From CAJAQL01 sp964442965 (GTDB lineage: Bacteria; Patescibacteriota; Minisyncoccia; UBA6257; 2-01-FULL-56-20), in the NCBI GenBank assembly GCA_964442965.1, contig CAYUBE010000024.1:1-11678 (forward strand): a stretch of DNA of 11,678 nucleotides, given 5' to 3'. Positions 5,789-11,551 of this stretch are shown here, in pieces. Under the pieces are notes generated by a model. It ran no database searches, was not told the DNA's origin, and was given only the letters and a program-made list of their open reading frames with translations. Position 1 is the first letter of the stretch; every line of letters begins with the position of its first letter. The translations under genes were made by a program, and so were the position numbers.

Positions 5789-5790
5789 TT
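5739..5790 (+). terminator. Terminator with nested inner stem
   Basis: A 10-bp C/G-rich outer stem with an inner CTAGC/GCTAG stem and five T residues at 5783-5787 on the plus strand. There is no T-run on the minus side, so it does not look designed to end the gene at 5801. Confidence 0.75.
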
Positions 5791-5800
5791 GTTTGAAAAA

Positions 5801-7171
5801 TTACTGACACGCCTGGCCGCTCGCATACGGGCCGCTCGTTGCATTGGGATCATATGCTCCGAGAGGAACAATGCATGACCATGAAATTTTTGCGGAATTG
5901 AGAGCTATCCTGTTCACGTTTTGATTTGTCGTAACCTGGCGCAGCGCAATGGTGATGGTCGGATCGATTCCGTAGATTCCCAGCCGATGCACGCCCAAAA
6001 TATCAACCGGAAGCATTTTCTGGCTCGAGGCAGGCACCGTAAAGGAGACCGGAATTTGAATATCTGTTCCCGTGTGGGCGTATGAGGTTGATGGATCTGC
6101 CGCCAGATCTTCCAGATGATAATCGGCAAGTGATGTTTCTGTTGCGGGATCCTCAAATCTCAAAATCAAAGGATTCTCCGTAATATTAAGCCCCCGATAC
6201 GAAGCGTCGATATCCAAGCCGGTGACGGTGATTGGTTCAGTGTCGTCGTTCGTGAAAACAAAGCCACCGGAATTGGTGTTGTCGGTGAGCACGGTGTTCA
6301 TGGAAGACGGTGAGGTAACGATAAGTTGTCCTGCATCGGTCGCAAAAGAAAATTGCTTCGATTGGGTCTGCTGGTCATTTCCGGAAAGCGGCGTGAGGCT
6401 GATCGTGCATGCGTAGGAAGTCCGTACATTGAATGTCGGATTCTGGTCAAATGCGCCGGGCACGGGCTGGTTCGGCGGCGGGTTGCAGGAAAACGAAATA
6501 GAAAAGCTCGGCACCGATTTACTGATCGTGAGCGTGGTCGCCGTGAAATCCCATGTTACCTTTCCGTACGTACCCGCGTCGGTAATCAACGTGATCTTAT
6601 AAGGCCCGTCATAACGCTCTCTCATGGAAATGGTCGTGGCGTCGAGCAGCGATGCTGCCGTGATAACCGTAGGAGCGGCCGATGTGGATTTTGACTTGTT
6701 TGATTTGATGCCGGAACTGAATACTTTGCCGGAAGTCGCAGCACTCACCGGGATAAAAGGAGACATCTGAACCATTGGCAATAATCCGGGCTCTATCAGG
6801 GACAGCGCATCCGAGCTTGTCGCATTCGGCGTGGAAGTGGAAACGGGGGAAGATGTGGCAGAGGAAAGCACGACAACATTTTGGGCGATCATCGCCTCCT
6901 GAAGCGTGCTCGCCGGCCCGTCAGGCTTTACCCACGCGGCAGACCATTGGAATGTCGACAGATAGGAAATTATTTCCGGCGATGTTTTTACCATATAACC
7001 GCCCTCGGCGAGAATGATCACGAGCCAGACAAAAAACGGGATCTTGACGCTGAATGATCTTGAAACTGCGTTGGCGGCATTCTTCAGATGCATAACAACG
7101 GCCTTCCCGCCACGGGGTTTTCCAACGGTCTTTGGACGAACAATGTCCTGTACTACGCGGATCGGCTTCAT
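5801..7171 (-). CDS. Membrane-anchored surface protein with beta-rich ectodomain
   Basis: A 456-residue protein. Residues 1-42 are basic (cytoplasmic side), 43-59 are a single membrane segment (IPFFVWLVIILAEGGYM), and 103-123 form a Ser/Thr-rich linker (SSATSSPVSTSTPNATSS). The rest is Thr/Ser-rich beta structure, apparently two or three Ig-like or similar domains, with four cysteines in two groups (within 229-255 and near the C-terminus in WSCIV and GQACQ). An uncleaved N-terminal anchor with a long exposed region fits a cell-surface or pilus-associated protein; the family is not recognised. The start has a promoter TTGAAC-17 bp-TACTAT ending a few bases upstream and no SD, so the leader is very short. 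It lies 103 nt after another envelope gene on the same strand. Confidence 0.8.
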   Translation of the reverse strand: MKPIRVVQDIVRPKTVGKPRGGKAVVMHLKNAANAVSRSFSVKIPFFVWLVIILAEGGYMVKTSPEIISYLSTFQWSAAWVKPDGPASTLQEAMIAQNVVVLSSATSSPVSTSTPNATSSDALSLIEPGLLPMVQMSPFIPVSAATSGKVFSSGIKSNKSKSTSAAPTVITAASLLDATTISMRERYDGPYKITLITDAGTYGKVTWDFTATTLTISKSVPSFSISFSCNPPPNQPVPGAFDQNPTFNVRTSYACTISLTPLSGNDQQTQSKQFSFATDAGQLIVTSPSSMNTVLTDNTNSGGFVFTNDDTEPITVTGLDIDASYRGLNITENPLILRFEDPATETSLADYHLEDLAADPSTSYAHTGTDIQIPVSFTVPASSQKMLPVDILGVHRLGIYGIDPTITIALRQVTTNQNVNRIALNSAKISWSCIVPLGAYDPNATSGPYASGQACQ

Positions 7172-7274
7172 ACGCTTTTATAGTATCCCGAAACCAAAGA
7201 CCGTTCAATCGGCGGCGATCTCGAGAATGCCGGGATCTTTCGCGTACGCTCAAAAACTGAGCTGGCGGCGGGTG

Positions 7275-7802
7275 CTAATTTTTTATGATCGTATTTCCTA
7301 AAAGTTCATAGCTTGTATTACTCAGTAAAATCATTCCTCCCGAAATGGAATGAGAGGCGATGTTAATGTCCGTCCCGAGCGGAAAGTCCGCGATGTTGAA
7401 CATGATGTTATTCTGGTTGAGCATGGCGGCCAAAAAATAATTCGGTGTGCCATCGGATGAGGGCCGATTCACGATGACCGCAGCATCATCCAAACCGTCA
7501 TGATTCAGATCGCCGAACGAAGTATCGCCAGGGATCAATTGCACTGTTTTACCGAGCTGTGACCAATGGCCCGCCGCATCAATGTAAGGTGCGTTCATGA
7601 GGTCCTTGGCGTTCGGCCAGACGCTATCGTTCTGCGGGACGGAAAAACCGATGGGAGCCTCGGCCTGGGTTACTATTTGCACCGCATGACTGCCGAAACT
7701 CACCGCCTGCTGCATGAAAGCAGTCGTTGCGGTTGGCCCCTGAGCCAACACAAGGAGCGACGCGGCCGCCTGTAAAAGTGAAACCAAAGATGTAATATTC
7801 AT
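7275..7802 (-). CDS. Secreted protein with Ca-binding (FG-GAP/VCBS-like) loop
   Basis: A 175-residue protein. Residues 1-45 are hydrophobic and helical (ITSLVSLLQAAASLLVLAQ, then a Q/A-rich helix) and could be a signal or anchor without the usual basic start. At 96-106 FGDLNHDGLDD fits the D-x-N-x-D-G-x-x-D calcium-binding loop of FG-GAP/VCBS or dockerin-like repeats (D98, N100, D102, D106), but only one copy is present. A C-terminal beta region ends SYELLGNTIIKN. The role is probably extracellular, with the neighbouring surface protein at 5801-7171. Its start is predicted leaderless (TGC TAGAAT, 6 nt, ATG) and it is back-to-back with the 7866 gene. Confidence 0.75.
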   Translation of the reverse strand: MNITSLVSLLQAAASLLVLAQGPTATTAFMQQAVSFGSHAVQIVTQAEAPIGFSVPQNDSVWPNAKDLMNAPYIDAAGHWSQLGKTVQLIPGDTSFGDLNHDGLDDAAVIVNRPSSDGTPNYFLAAMLNQNNIMFNIADFPLGTDINIASHSISGGMILLSNTSYELLGNTIIKN

Positions 7803-7808
7803 GGGTAC

Positions 7809-7817
7809 ATTCTAGCA
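7809..7817 (-). promoter_or_regulatory. Extended -10 (TGC TAGAAT), leaderless start
   Basis: Minus-strand TGC-TAGAAT ends 6 nt before the ATG at 7802. Confidence 0.6.
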
Positions 7818-7850
7818 CAAAATAGATAAATCGCCAGCCCGCGAATTGTT

Positions 7851-7859
7851 TGTTAAAAT
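7851..7859 (+). promoter_or_regulatory. Extended -10 (TGT TAAAAT), leaderless start
   Basis: TGT-TAAAAT ends 6 nt before the ATG at 7866. It is only about 35 bp from the divergent extended -10 of the 7802 gene. Confidence 0.6.
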
Positions 7860-7865
7860 AATCCC

Positions 7866-8252
7866 ATGTGGGAAATCATAATCTTTGCAATATGCTTGGC
7901 GCTCCCCTTCGCTTACTACCGAACCCTGTTTTATGTTGCGGCCCACGTATTCGATCGTCCTCCCCTGCGAACCAAAACAGGTTTGCAAATCCATCATCTT
8001 CATTACGGCGTCGCCTATATTTTTGTTGCGAGCCTTTTGATATTATTTGCCGGTACCACCCTATACGCCATCGCATTCCTCGGCCTCGGCCTGGGCTGCA
8101 TGCTCGACGAGTTCATCGCCTCACTCATGATGCCCGGCGACCGGCCAGTCGAGCTCAAGGTTTATAAAAATGCGCTTCCCGCAACAGCGGCGCTTCTCTC
8201 TTTCATAGTGCTCTTTTTAATTTTCATGGCTATTCTCTTTAACCGGATATAA
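7866..8252 (+). CDS. Small polytopic membrane protein with HHxHYG motif
   Basis: A 128-residue hydrophobic protein with about four membrane segments (roughly 3-25, 47-63, 65-80, 102-125). Between segments 1 and 2 sits a conserved-looking block, TKTGLQIHHLHYG (36-48), with H43, H44 and H46 at a membrane entrance, and D81-E82-F83 follows segment 3. Clustered His plus Asp/Glu at membrane borders could form a metal site, as in integral-membrane hydrolases or desaturase-like enzymes, but the protein is much shorter than those families and the function is unknown. It is leaderless by promoter position and stands alone. An AACCG/CGGTT stem at its end has no T-run. Confidence 0.75.
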   Translation: MWEIIIFAICLALPFAYYRTLFYVAAHVFDRPPLRTKTGLQIHHLHYGVAYIFVASLLILFAGTTLYAIAFLGLGLGCMLDEFIASLMMPGDRPVELKVYKNALPATAALLSFIVLFLIFMAILFNRI

Positions 8253-8282
8253 ATCGGTTATCGATCACAAGGGAAACGAGGA

Positions 8283-8328
8283 CCTCTCACTACTTGCTAA
8301 CTTGTACAAGTTAGCAAGTAGTGAGAGG
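8283..8328. repeat. Perfect 46-bp palindrome
   Basis: Arms 8283-8305 and 8306-8328 are exact reverse complements with no spacer, centred on CTTGTACAAG. There is no T-run on either side, so it is not a standard terminator. It lies between the end of the 7866 gene and the promoter of the 8419 operon, about 20 bp before the -35. Confidence 0.9.
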
Positions 8329-8348
8329 CTGAATAACGCTCACAAAAG

Positions 8349-8377
8349 TTGACGCTCATAAAAAAGCGCGCTAGCAT
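8349..8377 (+). promoter_or_regulatory. Promoter of the 8419-9037 operon
   Basis: TTGACG (8349-8354), 17 bp, TAGCAT (8372-8377). The predicted start near 8384 leaves a leader of about 35 nt with the SD TGGAGG at 8406-8411. Confidence 0.65.
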
Positions 8378-8418
8378 AATGGCAGTTAAATTTAGCAACT
8401 TAATTTGGAGGTTCTTCT

Positions 8419-8895
8419 ATGATTATTCATAATTTAGGGCCACAAATCATCCTGTGGCTTCTGGTCGGCGTCGCATTCATCGGGACATCCATCAGTCTCA
8501 CGAAAACCGTGAAGAAAGCAAAGGACGAGAAAAAGAAAAAGGGGCTTATCGTTCCCATCGTCCCCAAAAAACGGACTCAGTGTCCATTTCATGGTTTTCA
8601 GCGTTTCGGAAGAAACCTAGTCGACACTGGCGGAAATGCGTGTGCGCTGTTCGATAGATTATCTCCCTGCGGCATGCCACAGCCTTCATGGGGAGGATGT
8701 GGAATTATGAGTGTTTCCCAAAAACAAGCTCTGATACAGAGTAAAAACGTGAAGAGTCTTATTTTTTTTCCGGATGAATTTTCTCTCAATGAAAAAAAAT
8801 ATAAAGGGGAAAGTTTTGCCGAATGGTATTTTCATATAACCACCAGTGGAAAACCCATCAACGAAGAAAGGAGTGTGATTGATGAAAAAAGATAA
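8419..8895 (+). CDS. Single-span membrane protein with Cys/His cytosolic domain
   Basis: A 158-residue protein with an SD (TGGAGG) 7 nt before the ATG. Residues 8-26 form one membrane segment (PQIILWLLVGVAFIGTSIS), followed by a strongly basic stretch (KKAKDEKKKK, 33-41 region) that places the C-terminal domain in the cytoplasm. That domain has C55-P-F-H58, C75, C84 and C94, separated by Gly/Pro-rich turns (GGNACALF, SPCGMP, WGGCG). Four cysteines and one histidine at these intervals could hold Zn or an iron-sulfur cluster, but I recognise no family. The end overlaps the next gene by 14 bases. Confidence 0.75.
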   Translation: MIIHNLGPQIILWLLVGVAFIGTSISLTKTVKKAKDEKKKKGLIVPIVPKKRTQCPFHGFQRFGRNLVDTGGNACALFDRLSPCGMPQPSWGGCGIMSVSQKQALIQSKNVKSLIFFPDEFSLNEKKYKGESFAEWYFHITTSGKPINEERSVIDEKR

Positions 8896-9037
8896 AAAAG
8901 ACAAAGGGACCGCTTTCCTTATCCTTGCGGTCGTGTTTGTATGTATTTTGATTTTCTCTTATTTCCACTTTATTGCTCCTTTTTTAGAGCGATGGATTAA
9001 TACCATGCCTAGCTTCTTGGGCAAAAGTCCGAACTAA
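8882..9037 (+). CDS. 51-residue single-span membrane protein
   Basis: Begins inside the last 14 bases of the upstream gene with AAAGGAG 8 nt before the ATG. Residues 1-8 are basic (MKKDKKDK), 10-30 form a membrane segment (TAFLILAVVFVCILIFSYF), and the tail is FLERWINTMPSFLGKSPN. The overlap, the SD and the shared membrane topology indicate a translationally coupled partner of the 8419 protein, probably in the same membrane complex (inference). Confidence 0.75.
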   Translation: MKKDKKDKGTAFLILAVVFVCILIFSYFHFIAPFLERWINTMPSFLGKSPN

Positions 9038-9041
9038 GATT

Positions 9042-9077
9042 TCGAGGCCTGACGCATCAGACCTCGATTTTTATTTT
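9042..9077. terminator. Shared terminator between convergent genes
   Basis: TCGAGGCCTGA (9042-9052) pairs with TCAGACCTCGA (9057-9067) with one C/A mismatch and a CGCA loop. On the plus strand it is followed by TTTTTATTTT, which includes the stop codon of the convergent gene. On the minus strand the exit is only weakly T-rich (AATCTTAG), so it acts mainly on the plus-strand operon. Confidence 0.75.
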
Positions 9078-9661
9078 CCCGCGTCGGGAATTTTATGCCA
9101 CTTGTTCGCCGTCAGGTGCCAATCCGCGGCATCCGATTTTTGAAGGTCATCCCAAAATTTCTTCGCCGACTCCGTATATAATTTCTCGTCACGAACTTTT
9201 CTGCGAGACCAAATCCACTTTGCCGGTAACTTCGATCCCCGCTCTTCAAGTTCTTTAAGTTCAATATCAATGTCCAGATTGTCGGCATCCTTCACAATCT
9301 TCGCTTCGGGCGTTTTCCTTTCCTCGTATTCTTTCAAAACAGTTTCGTTCAAATCTTGAAGCGAGGTTTTATCGAACAGGTCGCGCGCGGCGCGTTCCTC
9401 GTCGGCTTTGACATAAACTTTTTGCATATAGCTCAGGTCGGAAACCCTCGTTTCGGCCAAGTCGTGGATCAGCGCCATTTTCAGAATTTTTTCCTCATCA
9501 GCCACCCCCTCCTGTCGCGCGAGCATCAGGGCAAGTAAGGCAACCCGAAAACTGTGCTCCAAATCATTCGCGCAATCTATACCAAGGTGCTGCCGCCAGC
9601 CGCGATCTATGTTTTTCAGCGATCCAATCTCAAAAAGAAATTCGATATCCCGTTGGTTCAT
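9071..9661 (-). CDS. HD-domain phosphohydrolase, second paralogue
   Basis: A 196-residue soluble protein. HD signature: H36 in NDLEHSFRVA, H66-D67 in ALIHDLAETR, D125 in KIVKDADNLD. The DLSYMQKVY segment and the C-terminal DAADWHLTANKWHKI match in place the DLNYVHQRY and DAWWFDANDKW segments of the HD protein at 1954-2565, so both belong to the HD_3/YfbR-like nucleotidase group. A TTG at 9667 would add two residues, but the ATG at 9661 is preferred: an extended -10 (TGG TATACT) ends exactly 6 nt before it. The promoter sits in and at the edge of the 18-bp gap from the upstream HAD-like gene, so this gene can be transcribed alone as well as by readthrough. Confidence 0.85.
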   Translation of the reverse strand: MNQRDIEFLFEIGSLKNIDRGWRQHLGIDCANDLEHSFRVALLALMLARQEGVADEEKILKMALIHDLAETRVSDLSYMQKVYVKADEERAARDLFDKTSLQDLNETVLKEYEERKTPEAKIVKDADNLDIDIELKELEERGSKLPAKWIWSRRKVRDEKLYTESAKKFWDDLQKSDAADWHLTANKWHKIPDAGK

Positions 9662-9667
9662 GGGCAA

Positions 9668-9676
9668 AGTATACCA
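9668..9676 (-). promoter_or_regulatory. Extended -10 (TGG TATACT), leaderless start
   Basis: Minus-strand TGG-TATACT ends 6 nt before the ATG at 9661. Confidence 0.6.
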
Positions 9677-9679
9677 CGA

Positions 9680-10144
9680 TCATTCTTTTGGCGCCGCAGA
9701 GGACGTTGCCAATAACTGAGGCAGGAGCTCCTTCCATGACGAGAAAAATGCTACGTTCTTGGGAAGTTGATATTTATCGGCCTGGTTGATTTTTTTTATA
9801 TTAAGCGCGTACAGCCGATCGACATCACCCAGATAACTCAAAACCTCGGGGGTGTCATCGATAAAATCGGTGATCCCCAGCTTCTTACAAAAAATCGATT
9901 TTTCACTGCGATACCGGCAAAAATATAAATTGCTCCGAGGTATTCCCGTGTATTTCCAGAGGCCCCGCAACCAGAGGCGATGGGAAAAAGCAATACGGCC
10001 AAGAGGATTGACCTGTGAAACGATATAAATTTTCTCGAATTGACCGGATCGTACTATCTCCCGCAGGCTGTCGAAAGCGCCAGGAACCGATCCGATGCAC
10101 GGATTCAAGATCACTCCCGCGCAATCAACCCCTAGAACTCGCAT
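9680..10144 (-). CDS. HAD-superfamily-like protein with altered motif I
   Basis: A 154-residue soluble protein with the HAD order of motifs: strand 1 with D7-C8-A9-G10-V11 (motif I), S43 in IYIVSQVN (motif II), K82 in EKSIFCKKLGI (near motif III), and FIDDTPEVL with D96-D97 (motif IV). Normal phosphatases have DxD in motif I; here the second Asp is Ala, as in phosphonatases (DxAGT), so the general acid is absent. It could be a hydrolase of special chemistry or a binding-only protein. It has no cap domain, and similar small HAD proteins act on nucleotides or sugar phosphates. An extended -10 (TGA TATAAT) lies 9 nt before the ATG, giving a leader of only about 3 nt. Confidence 0.7.
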   Translation of the reverse strand: MRVLGVDCAGVILNPCIGSVPGAFDSLREIVRSGQFEKIYIVSQVNPLGRIAFSHRLWLRGLWKYTGIPRSNLYFCRYRSEKSIFCKKLGITDFIDDTPEVLSYLGDVDRLYALNIKKINQADKYQLPKNVAFFSSWKELLPQLLATSSAAPKE

Positions 10145-10153
10145 AATAATGTG

Positions 10154-10162
10154 ATTATATCA
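10154..10162 (-). promoter_or_regulatory. Extended -10 (TGA TATAAT), near-leaderless start
   Basis: A perfect TATAAT preceded by TGA ends 9 nt before the ATG at 10144, so the mRNA would start about at ATTATG. Confidence 0.6.
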
Positions 10163-10300
10163 TGCCATCAACATCCCCAGCAACGAGGGAGATGAAGATC
10201 CAATTTAGGATCAGAATAAAGAACCCCTCTTTCATTCAACTAGGCCCATGTTTATTAATCTTCCTGGCTTTCTACTGTTTTATGACGAAGCAGTCATAAG

Positions 10301-10389
10301 GTGCACTGCACGGGATTTTTGACTACAAAAATCCTGCATAAGCTCGAAAATATAACCTAATTTTGTGGTTTGAAATCCTTGATTTCTGA
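10301..10389 (+). repeat. Left 89-bp inverted repeat of an IS-like unit
   Basis: It is the reverse complement of 11463-11551 at 86 of 89 positions with no gaps. It starts with GTGCACTGCAC, an imperfect palindrome, followed by an 8-bp stem GGATTTTT-GACTAC-AAAAATCC (10313-10334) and, near its inner end, GAAATC-CTT-GATTTC. Similarity stops sharply at both ends. Confidence 0.95.
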
Positions 10390-10529
10390 TCAGGTGAATA
10401 CATGTCCACGTATCTATCAAAAGATAGGAAATATGCACTCAATAGAGAGCCAAGTGTATATTTTTTCGCCTACCACCAGACAGGATTTGAACTAGGGGTA
10501 TTCCAAGCTATTGGGATATTACGGATGAC

Positions 10530-10558
10530 TTGACAAGAAGATAACAGCATGCCATGAT
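10530..10558 (+). promoter_or_regulatory. Possible promoter of the 10630 gene
   Basis: Perfect TTGACA (10530-10535), 17 bp, CATGAT (10553-10558, four of six). It lies inside the repeat-bounded unit, giving a leader of about 65 nt. Confidence 0.4.
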
Positions 10559-10629
10559 ACTGTCGGTAAACGAAATTGATAATTAAATACAAATAATTCT
10601 TTCATCACTAAATTAAGAAGGAGGGTCCT

Positions 10630-11394
10630 ATGCAAGGACTTAAAGTATTTTTCGCGTGCGCATTGGGCGCATTGATCGGTACGTTGATTACACTGCAACT
10701 TTCACCATTTCTCTGGTGGATTGGTGCGATCTCCGGGTTCGTGGTTGGTTATGCCAGCTACGAAGTTAAAAAAATTGTTCAGGCGGTAAAGATTGCGGCT
10801 AGAGAGGCATTCAGCTGGAAACTGGATAAGGCAAAACTAAACTCTTTCCTTAATGAGTGGCTACTTTTATTGGCGATCGACTGGATCGTTGTGATGGGCA
10901 ATTTCATTGTTCCCGCGGCGGTCTTCGTCCTGCTTCATAATCCACGGGCCACTGAGTTTTTTTTCGGCTTTGCTCTCGGTGAATTTACTTTCTGTCAATT
11001 CTTTGCTGCCATAAAGCTAAGCCAAAAAGATGCAATCAGCAAGAAAGAGGCTATCGAAATTTGTTGGAAGGCAAATCCGATATCTTTTTATGGTTACTGG
11101 TTGCCACGTGCAATTTTTGTCTCAATTAGCTGGATAGCTAAAAAAGCGTTGGCCCTTGTTGTGGCAATCTTTACCCTTGTTGTAAAGCTGCCTCGCTTCT
11201 TATGGAAGATAGTTATTCTCGTTCATTCCGATCTCAGATTACTGTGCGGGGTGGATGCATTCATAGGTGCTGGGATAGGATATTTCAACCACAATGCATT
11301 GATCGGAACCCTGACCGGAGGAATCTTTGGGGTCATCAACTACTACCTAGTTCGCAAGATGGTAATTAAGGTCGTGCCGGAACGACAATCTTAA
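10630..11394 (+). CDS. Polytopic membrane protein with glycine-zipper ends
   Basis: A 254-residue protein with a strong SD (AAGGAGGG, 10618-10625). Predicted membrane segments lie at about 5-22, 27-44, 75-102, 106-128, 158-186 and 208-241, with a basic amphipathic stretch at 46-70. Both ends are Gly-rich: LGALIGTLITLQ followed by IGAISGFVVGYASYEVKK at the N-terminus, and AFIGAGIGYF, NALIGTLTGGIFGVINYYLVRK at the C-terminus. The shared ALIGTL and the G-x(3)-GY/NY-x-basic endings suggest an internal duplication or packing glycine zippers, as in small channels or scaffolds. There is no enzyme motif and no resemblance to transposases. It is the only gene between the 89-bp inverted repeats, so it may be cargo or the selected function of that unit. 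Confidence 0.8.
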   Translation: MQGLKVFFACALGALIGTLITLQLSPFLWWIGAISGFVVGYASYEVKKIVQAVKIAAREAFSWKLDKAKLNSFLNEWLLLLAIDWIVVMGNFIVPAAVFVLLHNPRATEFFFGFALGEFTFCQFFAAIKLSQKDAISKKEAIEICWKANPISFYGYWLPRAIFVSISWIAKKALALVVAIFTLVVKLPRFLWKIVILVHSDLRLLCGVDAFIGAGIGYFNHNALIGTLTGGIFGVINYYLVRKMVIKVVPERQS

Positions 11395-11417
11395 AGGACA
11401 GTTCGAGGATTTCATAG

Positions 11418-11446
11418 GCGGCTCATTTTTATAGAGCCGCTTTTTT
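11418..11446 (+). terminator. Rho-independent terminator of the 10630 gene
   Basis: GCGGCTC (11418-11424) pairs with GAGCCGC (11434-11440), 9-nt loop, six T residues at 11441-11446. Confidence 0.9.
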
Positions 11447-11462
11447 AAAGGAATTCCGTATG

Positions 11463-11551
11463 TCAGAAATCAAGGATTTGGAACCGCAAAATTAGGTTAT
11501 ATTTTCGAGCTTATGCAGGATTTTTGTAGTCAAAAATCCCGTGCAGTGCAC
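11463..11551 (-). repeat. Right 89-bp inverted repeat of the IS-like unit
   Basis: It matches the left copy (10301-10389) in opposite orientation at 86 of 89 positions; the three differences are clustered within 8 bases near the inner end. It ends with CCCGTGCAGTGCAC at 11551, sharing its last base with the cloverleaf element. Confidence 0.95.

Larger units (their letters stand above)
5158..5800. other. 643-bp gene-poor region with small transcription-unit signals
   Basis: No convincing protein gene. From left to right it holds a pair of competing inverted repeats (5211-5306), a weak minus-strand open frame (43 codons from an ATG at 5399 to a stop at 5268), a bidirectional terminator (5460-5520), an RNA candidate carrying a 16S-complementary segment (5557-5645), and a promoter-terminator small RNA candidate (5678-5788). 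Individual elements are listed separately. Confidence 0.6.
10163..10629. other. Non-coding region holding the left repeat and gene leader
   Basis: No gene seen. It contains a hairpin TTATGAC-GAAGCA-GTCATAA (10280-10299), the left 89-bp repeat (10301-10389), a small CTATC/GATAG hairpin near 10414-10427, and the promoter and SD of the 10630 gene. Confidence 0.6.
10301..11551. mobile_element. 1,251-bp IS-like unit, no transposase, membrane-protein cargo
   Basis: Two 89-bp inverted repeats enclose one gene with its own promoter, SD and terminator. Size and terminal inverted repeats look like an insertion sequence, yet the gene encodes a polytopic membrane protein. Possible readings are a non-autonomous cargo-carrying element mobilised in trans, an invertible segment, or an ancient pair of dispersed repeats. 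No clear target duplication is seen: the left flank ends CATAAG and the right flank starts AGGGCA, sharing at most AG. Confidence 0.5.

Noticed and set aside
6326..6694. 122-codon plus-strand frame inside the surface-protein gene.
   Set aside because: Arg/Gly/Cys-rich antisense translation with no SD or promoter; a shadow of the minus-strand gene.
1883..9068. The hairpins at 1885 and 9042 both begin CGAGGCCT, suggesting a shared repeat.
   Set aside because: The similarity is limited to 8 bases of ordinary terminator stems; the rest differs.
9662..9667. TTG start two codons upstream for the second HD protein.
   Set aside because: The ATG at 9661 lies exactly 6 nt from the extended -10, as in four other genes here.
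10481..10498. CAGGATTTGAACTAGGGG, resembling the complement of a tRNA T-arm.
   Set aside because: The flanking bases do not form a 5-bp T stem and I find no acceptor, D or anticodon arms on the minus strand.
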